A stretch of DNA of 56,773 bases from CAZGOM01 sp964542875 (GTDB taxonomy: Bacteria > Planctomycetota > Phycisphaerae > Phycisphaerales > Phycisphaeraceae), in contig CAZIWA010000019.1 of assembly GCA_964542875.1 (NCBI GenBank), positions 1-56,773 of the forward strand, in the 5' to 3' direction. The number at the start of each line of letters is the position of its first letter. Position 1 is the stretch's first letter. Positions 32,374 to 39,954 of this stretch are shown piece by piece. The notes beneath the pieces were generated by a model, which was not told where the DNA came from, searched no databases, and saw only the letters and a list, made by a program, of their open reading frames with translations. The translations under genes were made by a program, and so were the position numbers.

Positions 32374-33321
32374 TTAGAAGGGGACCTTGGCGTTTTTATC
32401 CAGGAGCCACGGCGCGGTTTCCCTGCACCAGTTTTTCATGATGTCGACGTGTTTCTGGGAGGCGCTGCGGTAGGGCTTCTGGCAGGGGAGTTCGACAGGG
32501 CCGCCTGCGACGTTGCGGAAGACGCGATCGACTGCGGAGTCAAAGAGGCCATCGGGCCCGGTGACCCAGGGGACGGCGACGTCCATGATGAGCCCGTGGA
32601 GTATTTTCTGGAGGGGTGCGGCCTGATCGAACTGCTTGGCTTCGCACATCTGGAAGAGGCGTACGACGGCGTGTGGGCAGAGGCCGGTGGCGGAGAAGTA
32701 CCCGCCGCGCCCGCCGAGCTTTGCGCGCTCGACCATGTCGTGTTCACCGCCGCCGATGGCCATGTCGGGGACGAGGGCGTGCATCGTGGCGAGCACGCTG
32801 GGGTCGCAGCCGCCGTCTTTCATGCCCACAAAGTGGGGGATGGCGCTGGCGAGCTTGGCGATCTGGTCGGGCTTGAACTTCTTTTTGGCGCGGCTGGTGT
32901 GGTAGAGAATGATGGGGGTGGAGGGGAAGGCGTGGGCGAGGTCCATCATGAAGCCTTCGGCCTCGTCGTCTTTGAGCTCAAGCCAGAAGGGAAGGGCGAC
33001 CTGAAGCGCGTCTGCGCCGGCCTTGACACCGTAACGCCCGCGGGCGATGGCGGACTTGGTGCAGAGGCTGGTGATGCCGATCTGGATGGGGAGCTTGGCT
33101 TTATGCGCTTCTTCAACGGCGATGTCGGTGATGCGCTTGAAGGTGTCGTCATCCTGCGTGTAGAACTCGCCGGTGGTGCCGCCTGTGTAGACGCCGGTGA
33201 TGCCGGTGCCGGCATACCAGGCGACTTCCTTGCGGAAGCGTGATTCATCAAGTGAGGAATCGGGGTTCCAGGTGGAGATGAGTGCGCACCAGACGCCGCC
33301 TGCGGATTTACGTGTGAGCAT
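32374..33321 (-). CDS. DHDPS/N-acetylneuraminate lyase-family aldolase
   Basis: The protein has 315 residues. The pyruvate-binding motif GGTTGEFYTQ near residue 48, the catalytic Tyr in IILYHTSR and the Schiff-base Lys in FVGMKDGG mark the family. Members condense or cleave pyruvate with an aldehyde: N-acetylneuraminate, 4-hydroxy-2-ketoacids or aspartate semialdehyde. With a sialidase-like gene downstream, an amidohydrolase upstream and a GntR regulator, a catabolic sugar-acid lyase is more likely than lysine synthesis. It lies 49 bp from the sialidase-like gene. Confidence 0.85.
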   Translation of the reverse strand: MLTRKSAGGVWCALISTWNPDSSLDESRFRKEVAWYAGTGITGVYTGGTTGEFYTQDDDTFKRITDIAVEEAHKAKLPIQIGITSLCTKSAIARGRYGVKAGADALQVALPFWLELKDDEAEGFMMDLAHAFPSTPIILYHTSRAKKKFKPDQIAKLASAIPHFVGMKDGGCDPSVLATMHALVPDMAIGGGEHDMVERAKLGGRGGYFSATGLCPHAVVRLFQMCEAKQFDQAAPLQKILHGLIMDVAVPWVTGPDGLFDSAVDRVFRNVAGGPVELPCQKPYRSASQKHVDIMKNWCRETAPWLLDKNAKVPF

Positions 33322-33446
33322 GGAGATCTCGGGTTTCGGGTTTCGGGGATCGGGTCAGATAAAGACACGAAGAAAACAGTCGGGGCAAAAGCGGGTAACG
33401 GATCGGGCCAGGGTCTTTTCCGCGACCCGAAACCCGGAACCCCTTC

Positions 33447-34304
33447 CTACGGTTTGAGTTTCAAAAGCTTGAGGGCGTTTTCGCGCAGGATGGCGCGCTT
33501 TTGGGCGAGCGTGAGATCGGCATGGTCGATCCGTGCGCGCATCATGCTGGTGGCGTAGAGCGGGGTGTCGGTGCCGAAGAGGATCTTTTCCACGCCGACT
33601 TCCTTGACGGCCCATTCGACGAGATTGGGCAGCAGGCTGTTGGCGCTGGAGGTGTCGACGAAAATGTTGTTGTGCTTGCCGGCCTGGATGGCCCGGACCT
33701 GATGGGTCGGGTCCCCGTCGATGGCGTGGCCCAGATGGGCGAGAATGAGCTTGGCCTCGGGAAACTGATTGATGGAATCGACAAAATGCATGGGCAGGGT
33801 GGTTTTGCAGCCTGAGTGAGCGAGCACGACGGCCTTGTGCTTCGCCGCGAATTCAAAGATCTGATAGCCGTAGCGCCGGGTGGAATACTGGTGCATCTCG
33901 CCGTGAATTTTGATGCCCACGCAGTGGGGCTGGGCGAGCATGTCCTTGGCCTGCTGGTAGCTGTCGGGTTCTTGAGGGTCGATGACGACCCATTGAAGAA
34001 ACCCCGGGGTGGCGGGGACAACCTTCGCGGCTTCATCATTGCCTTTAAGCACCTCGCCCTGGCCGGTGGGGAGGATGGCGGTGAGGGGGGAGACGACTGT
34101 CCACTGTGTGCGCGCTTCCTGCGCGCGGCGGGCGACAGTCTTGGCGTCGCCGGTGTAGAACTCCGCTTTTAACGGGTGGCATTCGCCCTTGGGGATGCGG
34201 TAGAGCCCGTAGTGGGCGTGAACGTCGATGGCGATGATCTGCTCGGCGGGCGTGTGATTTTTGAGGAAGTGCTTGGTGAATGCGATGGGCTTGGGCTTGG
34301 ACAT
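33447..34304 (-). CDS. Amidohydrolase-2 family metal-dependent hydrolase
   Basis: The protein has 285 residues. It is a TIM-barrel hydrolase with the metal-binding motif DVHAHYG near residue 27, then VVLAHSG, LILAHLGH and the late Asp in ILFGTDTPLY. The family includes lactonases and decarboxylases acting on sugar acids or aromatic acids. The substrate is not clear from sequence. It heads the operon with the aldolase and the sialidase-like gene, below a promoter region with a palindrome. Confidence 0.8.
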   Translation of the reverse strand: MSKPKPIAFTKHFLKNHTPAEQIIAIDVHAHYGLYRIPKGECHPLKAEFYTGDAKTVARRAQEARTQWTVVSPLTAILPTGQGEVLKGNDEAAKVVPATPGFLQWVVIDPQEPDSYQQAKDMLAQPHCVGIKIHGEMHQYSTRRYGYQIFEFAAKHKAVVLAHSGCKTTLPMHFVDSINQFPEAKLILAHLGHAIDGDPTHQVRAIQAGKHNNIFVDTSSANSLLPNLVEWAVKEVGVEKILFGTDTPLYATSMMRARIDHADLTLAQKRAILRENALKLLKLKP

Positions 34305-34331
34305 ATCAGTCTGCCTTTCGGGAAGGTGAAA

Positions 34332-34343
34332 CTAATATATTAG
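34332..34343. promoter_or_regulatory. Palindrome upstream of the amidohydrolase operon
   Basis: CTAATATATTAG is a perfect 12-bp AT-rich palindrome 28 bp before the amidohydrolase ATG. It overlaps a plausible -10 region. It may be bound by the GntR/FCD regulator encoded just upstream. Confidence 0.4.
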
Positions 34344-34349
34344 ATGTTT

Positions 34350-34652
34350 GGCGGGAAGCAAGAGACGTGTAGGGAAAATAGAGATGATGGTGGATTTCAG
34401 GAGAAAGAACACCCTCACCCCAATACGGTTCAATTAAGGATGAAGAGGCCGAAAAGAGGGCAGAGGGAGTTGAGTCGTTACAGGTTGATTGGCATGGACG
34501 CAGGCGCGTGCAAGAGCATCCTTTTTATATGTTTACCAGGGCCTACGCGCTAAGAAGCGCTGCGACCCTGGCTGTCATAGGGCCGTGCCTTCAGCACTCC
34601 GGAGAGGGGGTCGGAAAGATCAGAAGGGGATTGTGCAAAGGTCCCAATTGGG
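34350..34652. repeat. Intergenic region carrying dispersed repeat modules
   Basis: This 300-bp stretch has no gene. It holds GAGAAAGAACACCCTCACCC (34401 onward) and a GGAGAGGGGGTCGGAAAGAT block (34601-34646), both shared with 48433-48518, and GCAGGCGCGTGCAAGAGC (34500-34517), shared with 48213-48230 and in part with 54688-54703. Bases 34540-34575 can fold into an imperfect hairpin with CCAGGG/CCCTGG ends. Confidence 0.7.
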
Positions 34653-35381
34653 TTAGGCCCGGCTCTCCTCGGGATCAATGCCCGAAAGGATGTGCATGCG
34701 CATGGTGTTGGCGGCGTGTTCCGGGTTGCGGGATTTGATGGCCTGGGCCAGCGATGCGTGGGCGACGTCGCCGATGGTGGGGAGGCTGGTGATGCTTTCC
34801 GGGCGGTCCAGCCAGGCGCGGAGGCATTCGGCGACGACGCGGTGGTCGTTTAGAGCGCGGGTGATCCAGCGGTTGCCGGAGGCCTTGGCGATGGCGACGT
34901 GAAAGGAAACTTCTGCGTCGTAGATCACCCGGGGGGCGGTTTTTCCCGCGAGGTAGCTTTCGATTTGCTTATCGAGCTCCTTGCCGTGCGCCACAAGGGC
35001 GTCGAGGGTCTGATCATCGGCATTGCGGGCGGCCAGACGGGCGGCTTCGGATTCCAGGGAGGCGCGCAGGTGCATGATCTGCAGGTAGTCGGCGTGCGAC
35101 CAGTGGGCGACGTAGGAGCCTGAGCGCGGGCGGCGTTCGATGATGCCGGCGTAGGCGAGCTGATCGAGCGCCATTTTCACCGGGGCCATGCCCATCTGGA
35201 GCATGCGCGAGAGCATGCCTTCGCCCAGGCGCTGGCCGGGCTTGAGGTCGCCTTTTTTGATGAGCCCGAGGATTTTTTCAACGCAGAGGTCCACCTGGCG
35301 CGTTTGTGAGGCGCCTTCGGCTGCGGCGGGGGCGCTGGTGGGTTTGGCTTTGGGCTTTGATGTGATTTTTTTGGCTGCCAT
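34653..35381 (-). CDS. GntR-family regulator with FCD domain
   Basis: The protein has 242 residues. The winged helix covers residues ~30-95 (VEKILGLIKKGDLKPGQRLGE, then APVKMALDQLAYAGIIERRP). An all-helical FCD domain follows, with the metal-site residues in YDAEVSFHVAIAKASGNRW and the His in HASLAQAIKSRNPEHA. FCD regulators sense organic or sugar acids. It heads the minus-strand cluster of amidohydrolase, aldolase and sialidase-like protein and probably represses it. The ATG at 35381 has TACGAT 8 nt upstream and no ribosome site. Confidence 0.88.
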   Translation of the reverse strand: MAAKKITSKPKAKPTSAPAAAEGASQTRQVDLCVEKILGLIKKGDLKPGQRLGEGMLSRMLQMGMAPVKMALDQLAYAGIIERRPRSGSYVAHWSHADYLQIMHLRASLESEAARLAARNADDQTLDALVAHGKELDKQIESYLAGKTAPRVIYDAEVSFHVAIAKASGNRWITRALNDHRVVAECLRAWLDRPESITSLPTIGDVAHASLAQAIKSRNPEHAANTMRMHILSGIDPEESRA

Positions 35382-35435
35382 GGTTGTGAATCGTACACCA
35401 ATGAAGGGGGGCGCGGGAGGTGGGTTTAAGAAACA

Positions 35436-35464
35436 AAAACCGGGCCTTTGCGGGGCCCGGTTTT
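35436..35464 (-). terminator. Terminator of the secreted 414-residue protein gene
   Basis: An 11-bp stem (35436-35446 with 35454-35464) with CCGGGCC core has a 7-nt loop. On the minus strand the stem ends in GTTTTTGTTT. It sits 31 bp after the stop codon. Confidence 0.8.
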
Positions 35465-35494
35465 GGGGGTGGATTGAGCTTGAGGAAGCCGGGG

Positions 35495-36739
35495 TCAGCT
35501 GGCTTTGCGTTTGCGGCTGATGGTGTCGGCTTTGATGTCCTTGGCGTCGATGAAGCCGCCGCCGTCCTTGAGCATGTAGATCATGTGGAAGACGTACTGG
35601 GTGTAGTTGCGTTTTTGGCCGCCGTAGTCGACCCAGCCGGTGTTTTCCATGGCGCGTGCGGAGCCTTCGAGGATTTCGCTCATTTTGTTCAGGGTGGATT
35701 GGTCGTAGAGGTTGAGCACGCCTTCGAAGGAGGCTTTGTAGAGGTAGGCGAGCATGTCGAAGGCGATGGGGTTTTTGGCTTTGGCTTGTTTATCAATGGC
35801 CTTGCAGACGAGGATGGCCATTTCGGGGTCGCCGCATTTGATGAGGTAGTAGAGCAGTTCGCCGCGGTACTGCCGGATGATGTAGTTCATGTTGCGGACG
35901 CGGGCGTTGAACTGGATGGCGGGCTGGTCGACGACGCGCTTCCACTTGTCTTCGAGGGCTTTGTTGTCTTCGACGCGCTGCTTGTAGGCCGCGGCGTCGG
36001 ATTCATACTTGGCCTTCTGGTCGGCGGTCATGAACTTGAGGGATTCGGGCACCTGAAGCACGCGCTGGAAGGGGGGGAAGCCGGTGACGACGCGGCCGTC
36101 AGGCGGGTTGCCGACGGCTTTGTGCCAGGCTTCGTAGGCATCCTGAGGGTCGTAGTACCATTCGCGGCGGAATTCGACCTTGATATTGCCGGGGATCCGG
36201 TCGATGAGGGCGACGAGGCGCTTGCCCATTTCGGCACGGTCTTCAATGGTGGCCTTGTCCAGCGCCCAGAGCAGGTGCCAGCGGATGTAGGTGTCACGGT
36301 AGTCGTTTTTGGTGAAGCTCTGGATCATCCGGTCCAGAACGTCGAGGCACATGTCTTCAGTGAGGTCTTTGACCAGGGGGTGGGGCCGGCTGAATTTTGG
36401 TGCGTTGGCGGAGGTGGGGAGGGCTTTGAAGTCTTCCAGGGCGAGGGCTTCGAGCTTGAGCTGATCGACGGCTTTGGAGATGGCCGCGGTGCGCTTGGCT
36501 TTTTCAGCGGCGAAGTTGGGCTTGTTTTTGCGGGGGTCTTCAAAGTTGACCGCGGGCTCGTCTTTCTTATCGTCAGCGGCAGGGGCTGCGGGGGCAGGGG
36601 TGACGGCAGCTTCCGCAGGCTTGGCAGCGGCAGGGGCGGCGGGCGCAGGGTCTGCGGCCAGGGCAAAACCAGCCGGCAACGCCAGGAGGCCAGCGAGGCA
36701 GAATGACAGCATCGGGAGCGAATGCAGATGACGGCGCAT
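35495..36739 (-). CDS. Secreted helical protein of unknown function
   Basis: The protein has 414 residues from the ATG at 36739, with CGGAGG about 6 nt upstream. A signal peptide (LPMLSFCLAGLLALPAGFALA) is followed by an Ala/Pro-rich linker of ~40 residues and a mostly helical domain rich in charged residues. I recognise no family. The gene lies 99 bp downstream of hisS on the same strand, so it may be transcribed with hisS. Long open frames on the opposite strand here are shadows of its GC-rich codons. Confidence 0.6.
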   Translation of the reverse strand: MRRHLHSLPMLSFCLAGLLALPAGFALAADPAPAAPAAAKPAEAAVTPAPAAPAADDKKDEPAVNFEDPRKNKPNFAAEKAKRTAAISKAVDQLKLEALALEDFKALPTSANAPKFSRPHPLVKDLTEDMCLDVLDRMIQSFTKNDYRDTYIRWHLLWALDKATIEDRAEMGKRLVALIDRIPGNIKVEFRREWYYDPQDAYEAWHKAVGNPPDGRVVTGFPPFQRVLQVPESLKFMTADQKAKYESDAAAYKQRVEDNKALEDKWKRVVDQPAIQFNARVRNMNYIIRQYRGELLYYLIKCGDPEMAILVCKAIDKQAKAKNPIAFDMLAYLYKASFEGVLNLYDQSTLNKMSEILEGSARAMENTGWVDYGGQKRNYTQYVFHMIYMLKDGGGFIDAKDIKADTISRKRKAS

Positions 36740-36838
36740 GGAATACCTCCGTGGCGGACGGTCAGAAACAAAGCCGGGACAACTGATTATGACTACGTTA
36801 TCCGATTCAAGGTTCCAGGCAAAATGGCATAAACGCCG

Positions 36839-38128
36839 TCAAGCCCTGGCCTTGGCGATGGCATCGGCAAGGGTACCCTGGGTTTGCTCGCCGGTGGCGA
36901 GGTTTTTGATGTTAAACAGGCCCTGGGCGGCGTTGTCATCGGTGAAAACAGCCAGTTTTGCACCTGAGGACGAAGCATCCTTGAGCAGTTTGCCCGGGTT
37001 TCGGGTGGTTTTGTAGCTCATCCGGGTGTGAAGCCCGGCACGGCGAAGCTGGCCGACCACGCCGGGGACAAACGCGGCGCCGGAATCGGTGGCGGCGAAG
37101 ACAAAAACCGAGGGGGCAGGCTGAAAGCGCGCCGGGACGAGGTTTTTATCGGTGAGGACGTTGGAAAGCACCACATCGCCCATCCCAAAACCGACGGCGG
37201 GGGTGGCGGGGCCGTCGAAGAGGCTGATGAGTTGGTCGTAACGACCGCCGCCGGCGAGGGCGCGTTCGCTGCCGGTGGATTCGTGTACTTCAAACACTGT
37301 GCCGGTGTAGTACGCCAGGCCGCGGACGATGGAGAGGTCGTACTCGCACCAGTCGGCGATACCGAAGGCGCTGAGCTGTTCCTGAAGGCCCTTGAGGGGG
37401 GAGAGGTCCGCGCCGGCGCCGACGAGGGCCTGGAGGCCGTCGAGGTCTGAGAGCGCGAAGGTTCGGGAAAGGGCGCTTTGGAGCGTCTCAATACCTGTCG
37501 GGGTGATGGAAAGCTTTTCGCATTCGATGGCGAACTCCTGGGTGGAGATTTTCGCCTTGCGGTCGATGAGGTTGTAGGCGTCGAGGATTTTATCCTGCGG
37601 GACGCCAAGGGATTGGAGGATGGAGGCGGCGGCCTGCCTGTGGCTGATCTTCACCCGGCAGTCGGCGGCCTTGAGCCCAAGCTCCATGAGGAGATCGACG
37701 CAGGTGAAGATGCACTCGGCATCGGCCAGGGGACCGTCGAGTCCGAGGATGTCGGCGTTCCATTGCCAGAATTCACGCAGGCGGCCGCGCTGGGGGGCTT
37801 CGGCGCGGCAGAGGTTGGGCGTGCAGAACCACTTGATGGGCTTGGGCAGGGCGTTGGCCTGCGCGGCGACCATGCGGGCGAGGGTGGGGGTGAACTCCGG
37901 ACGGATGGCCAGGGGGCGTTCGCCGCGGTCGGTGAAGTGGAAGAGCTCGCTGACGATGCCGTCGCCGGACTTGACCTTGTAGAGGTCGAGGGATTCAAAG
38001 ATGGGGCCGTCGACTTGTTCGAAGCCGTTGCGTTCAGAGACCCTGCGCCAGGCGTCGACGATGTAGTTTCGCCAAGCCATTTCCTTGGGGTAGAAGTCGC
38101 GGGTGCCTTTGGGGGGTTGGATTTTCAT
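36839..38128 (-). CDS. hisS: Histidyl-tRNA synthetase
   Basis: The protein has 429 residues, normal length. The class II signatures are complete: GTRDFYPKEM at the N-terminus, AIRPEFTP, the motif 2 loop CRAEAPQRGRLREFWQWN, the histidine-specific RGLAYYTGTVFEV, motif 3 GFGMGDVV, and a C-terminal anticodon-binding domain. It charges tRNA-His with histidine in the cytoplasm. Upstream lies a His-rich leader frame followed by a terminator, so expression is probably controlled by attenuation in response to charged tRNA-His. The ribosome site before the ATG (AAGAGA) is weak. Confidence 0.97.
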   Translation of the reverse strand: MKIQPPKGTRDFYPKEMAWRNYIVDAWRRVSERNGFEQVDGPIFESLDLYKVKSGDGIVSELFHFTDRGERPLAIRPEFTPTLARMVAAQANALPKPIKWFCTPNLCRAEAPQRGRLREFWQWNADILGLDGPLADAECIFTCVDLLMELGLKAADCRVKISHRQAAASILQSLGVPQDKILDAYNLIDRKAKISTQEFAIECEKLSITPTGIETLQSALSRTFALSDLDGLQALVGAGADLSPLKGLQEQLSAFGIADWCEYDLSIVRGLAYYTGTVFEVHESTGSERALAGGGRYDQLISLFDGPATPAVGFGMGDVVLSNVLTDKNLVPARFQPAPSVFVFAATDSGAAFVPGVVGQLRRAGLHTRMSYKTTRNPGKLLKDASSSGAKLAVFTDDNAAQGLFNIKNLATGEQTQGTLADAIAKARA

Positions 38129-38199
38129 GGGGTGTCTCTTGATTGCAGGGGGAATATGTTAGCTGGTTTTGGCTGGGGCGATCGAATGGAGAGGAAACG

Positions 38200-38223
38200 A
38201 AAAACCCGGCTTTGCTGGCCGGG
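38200..38223 (-). terminator. Attenuator terminator in the hisS leader
   Basis: On the minus strand CCCGGC (38223-38218), loop CAGCAAA and GCCGGG (38210-38205) are followed at once by TTTTT (38204-38200). It lies between the His-rich leader frame and hisS, 71 bp before the hisS start, and no complete gene precedes it on this strand. That position fits a regulatory terminator, not an end-of-gene one. Confidence 0.85.
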
Positions 38224-38304
38224 CCGGGTGGTGTGTGTCTTGTGGGAGGAGGCCGACTACTACACGCCCGCCGCGGCATGGTGCCGGGTGGAATGATGGG
38301 CGTG
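38224..38304 (-). promoter_or_regulatory. Alternative hairpins of the hisS attenuator
   Basis: Segment 1, CACGCCC (38304-38298, within the His codons), is complementary to segment 2, GGGCGTG (38269-38263, last codons of the leader). A small hairpin CGGCA/TGCCG (38286-38274) lies between. Segment 2 with its flanks (GGCGGGCGTGT) can instead pair with ACACCACCCGGCC just before the terminator, with small bulges. Ribosome stalling at the His codons would cover segment 1 and favour the second pairing, opening the terminator. Folding energies were not computed. Confidence 0.65.
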
Positions 38305-38325
38305 ATGGTGGTGGCTGCGCTGCAT
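38260..38325 (-). CDS. His-rich leader peptide of the hisS attenuator
   Basis: This 21-codon frame starts ATG (38325-38323) and ends with tandem TAG stops (38262-38260 and the next codon). It encodes eight histidines: four in a row, then two after one Ala, then two more after S-T-R. Enteric HisL peptides show the same design with seven. It lies downstream of a good promoter and upstream of an intrinsic terminator and hisS, on the same strand. It has no Shine-Dalgarno, but the -10 box ends 9 nt before the ATG, so translation is probably leaderless or nearly so. Eight His in 21 codons is far beyond chance. Confidence 0.85.
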   Translation of the reverse strand: MQRSHHHHAHHSTRHHAAAGV

Positions 38326-38334
38326 GGAGGAGGG

Positions 38335-38362
38335 ATTATCCAGGAAAGCCGGGTTGCGTCAA
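38335..38362 (-). promoter_or_regulatory. Promoter of the hisS leader
   Basis: On the minus strand TTGACG (38362-38357) and GATAAT (38340-38335) are separated by 16 bp; each box matches the sigma-70 consensus in five of six positions. The expected start is within a few bases of the leader ATG. Confidence 0.8.
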
Positions 38363-38437
38363 GAAGAATTGCACGTGAAAAGCCGGAGAAAAGCGATGTT
38401 GAGGTGGGGCATGGATGCGAGGGTGCAAGGGTGGCGG

Positions 38438-38443
38438 TAAAAT
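38438..38443 (+). promoter_or_regulatory. -10 box of tyrS
   Basis: TAAAAT lies 9 nt before the tyrS ATG, with no ribosome site between, the same geometry as the divergent hisS leader. The -35 region is weak. Confidence 0.5.
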
Positions 38444-38452
38444 CGCTGGTCT

Positions 38453-39954
38453 ATGACCACCATTAAGATCGCCCAAGACCTTCAATCCCGCGGCCTGCTT
38501 CACCAGGCCTCTGACGCCGAACTGGACAAGAAGCTTTCGGAGCTTGCCGGCAAGGGGATGATTTCGGCGTATGCCGGGTTTGACCCCACCGCCGATTCGC
38601 TGCATGTGGGGCACTTCATCGGGATCCGGGCGCTGATGTTTGCGCAGAAGCACGGCATCCGGCCCATCGCCATCGTCGGCGGGGCGACGGGCCTCATCGG
38701 CGATCCTTCAGGTCGGGCCAGTGAGCGGTCGTTGATCTCCAAGGAGCAGGTGGAGCGCAACGTTGAAGGCCTGCGCGCGGTGCTTTCGAAGTTTCTGGAC
38801 TTTAACCATCCCACCGCGCCGGCGAAGATCGTCAACAACGTGGATTGGTTCGGCTCCATGTCGGCGATCGATTTTCTGCGCGATGTGGGCAAGCACTTTC
38901 GCGTGGGCGCCATGCTGGCCAAGGAGTCTGTGAAGAAGCGCATGGAGCAGGACGCGGAAGGCATGAGCTACACCGAGTTCAGCTACCAGCTTCTGCAGGG
39001 GTACGACTTCTTTAAGCTCTACAAGGAGCACGGCTGCGTGCTGCAGATGGGCGGGAGCGACCAGTGGGGCAACATCATTGCCGGTGTGGACCTGGTACGG
39101 AAGATCGAAGGGGAATCGGGCAATGTGTTCGCCGTGACGCTGCCTTTGATCACCGACAGCCANNNNNNNNNNNNNNNNNNNNNNNNNNNNNNNNNNNNNN
39201 NNNNNNNNNNNNNNNNNNNNNNNNNNNNNNNNNNNNNNNNNNNNNNNNNNNNNNNNNNNNNNAAGGGGAATCGGGCAATGTGTTCGCCGTGACGCTGCCT
39301 TTGATCACCGACAGCCAGGGGAACAAGTTCGGCAAATCCGCAGGGAATGCCGTTTGGATGACTGCGGACAAGACCAGTGTGTATGACTTCTACCAGTTCT
39401 GGCTCCGGTCTGAAGATGCGGATGTGGAGCGGTACCTGAAGCTGTTTACATTTGTGGAGCTTGAGGAGATCGCGCAACTGATGGCCAAGCACGCGGAGGC
39501 TCCGCATCAACGGCAGGCCCAAAAGAAGCTGGCCGAAGAGATGACACGCCTGGTGCACGGCGTTGCGGCGCTGGAGCAGGCGCAGGCGGCGTCGCAGATT
39601 TTGTTTGGCGGGGCGATCCAGAAGGGGATCGATCCGGCAACGCTGGCGAGCGTGTTTTCGCAGGTGCCGATCACCAGCGTGACCGGCGCGGAACTGGAAG
39701 CGGGTCTTGCGGTGCTGCCGATCATGGTGAAAGCCGGCCTGGCCAAGAGCAACGGCGAGGCGCGGAAGCTGATCGACAACGGCGGGTTTTACGTCAATAA
39801 CCAGGCGTGGACCGACGGGCAAAAACTTCTGACTCATAACGATTTGATCACTAAAGATGCAATTGTGTTGCGGTCAGGGAAGAAAAACTATCGGGTAATC
39901 AAAATCGGCTCGGCCAGTGTGGTTGTTACACGGGCAGATCAAGAACCTAAATGA
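38453..39954 (+). CDS. tyrS: Tyrosyl-tRNA synthetase, interrupted by a false assembly gap
   Basis: Class I synthetase: the HIGH-like motif is HVGHFIG near residue 52, followed by GGATGLIGDPSGR and the tyrosine-site stretch SYTEFSYQLLQGYDF and QMGGSDQWGNI. The frame breaks at 100 Ns (39163-39262). The 55 bp before the gap (39108-39162) recur after it (39263-39317). Deleting 39163-39317 gives a continuous 448-residue protein with the signature KFGKS (KMSKS equivalent) and a C-terminal S4 RNA-binding domain (ARKLIDNGGFYVNNQ). It charges tRNA-Tyr. Divergent from the hisS leader; its stop overlaps the peptidase start. Confidence 0.95.
39108..39317. repeat. Assembly gap with duplicated 55-bp flanks in tyrS
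   Basis: Bases 39108-39162 and 39263-39317 are identical over 55 bp with 100 Ns between. Removing one copy and the Ns restores the tyrS frame across CAG for the Gln of DSQGNKFGKS. No real duplication is present. Confidence 0.95.

Noticed and set aside
35420..36706. 428-codon open frame on the plus strand
   Set aside because: It is antisense to the secreted 414-residue protein, which has a signal peptide and a ribosome site. The antisense product is a low-complexity Gly/Val/Phe-rich chain typical of GC-rich shadows.
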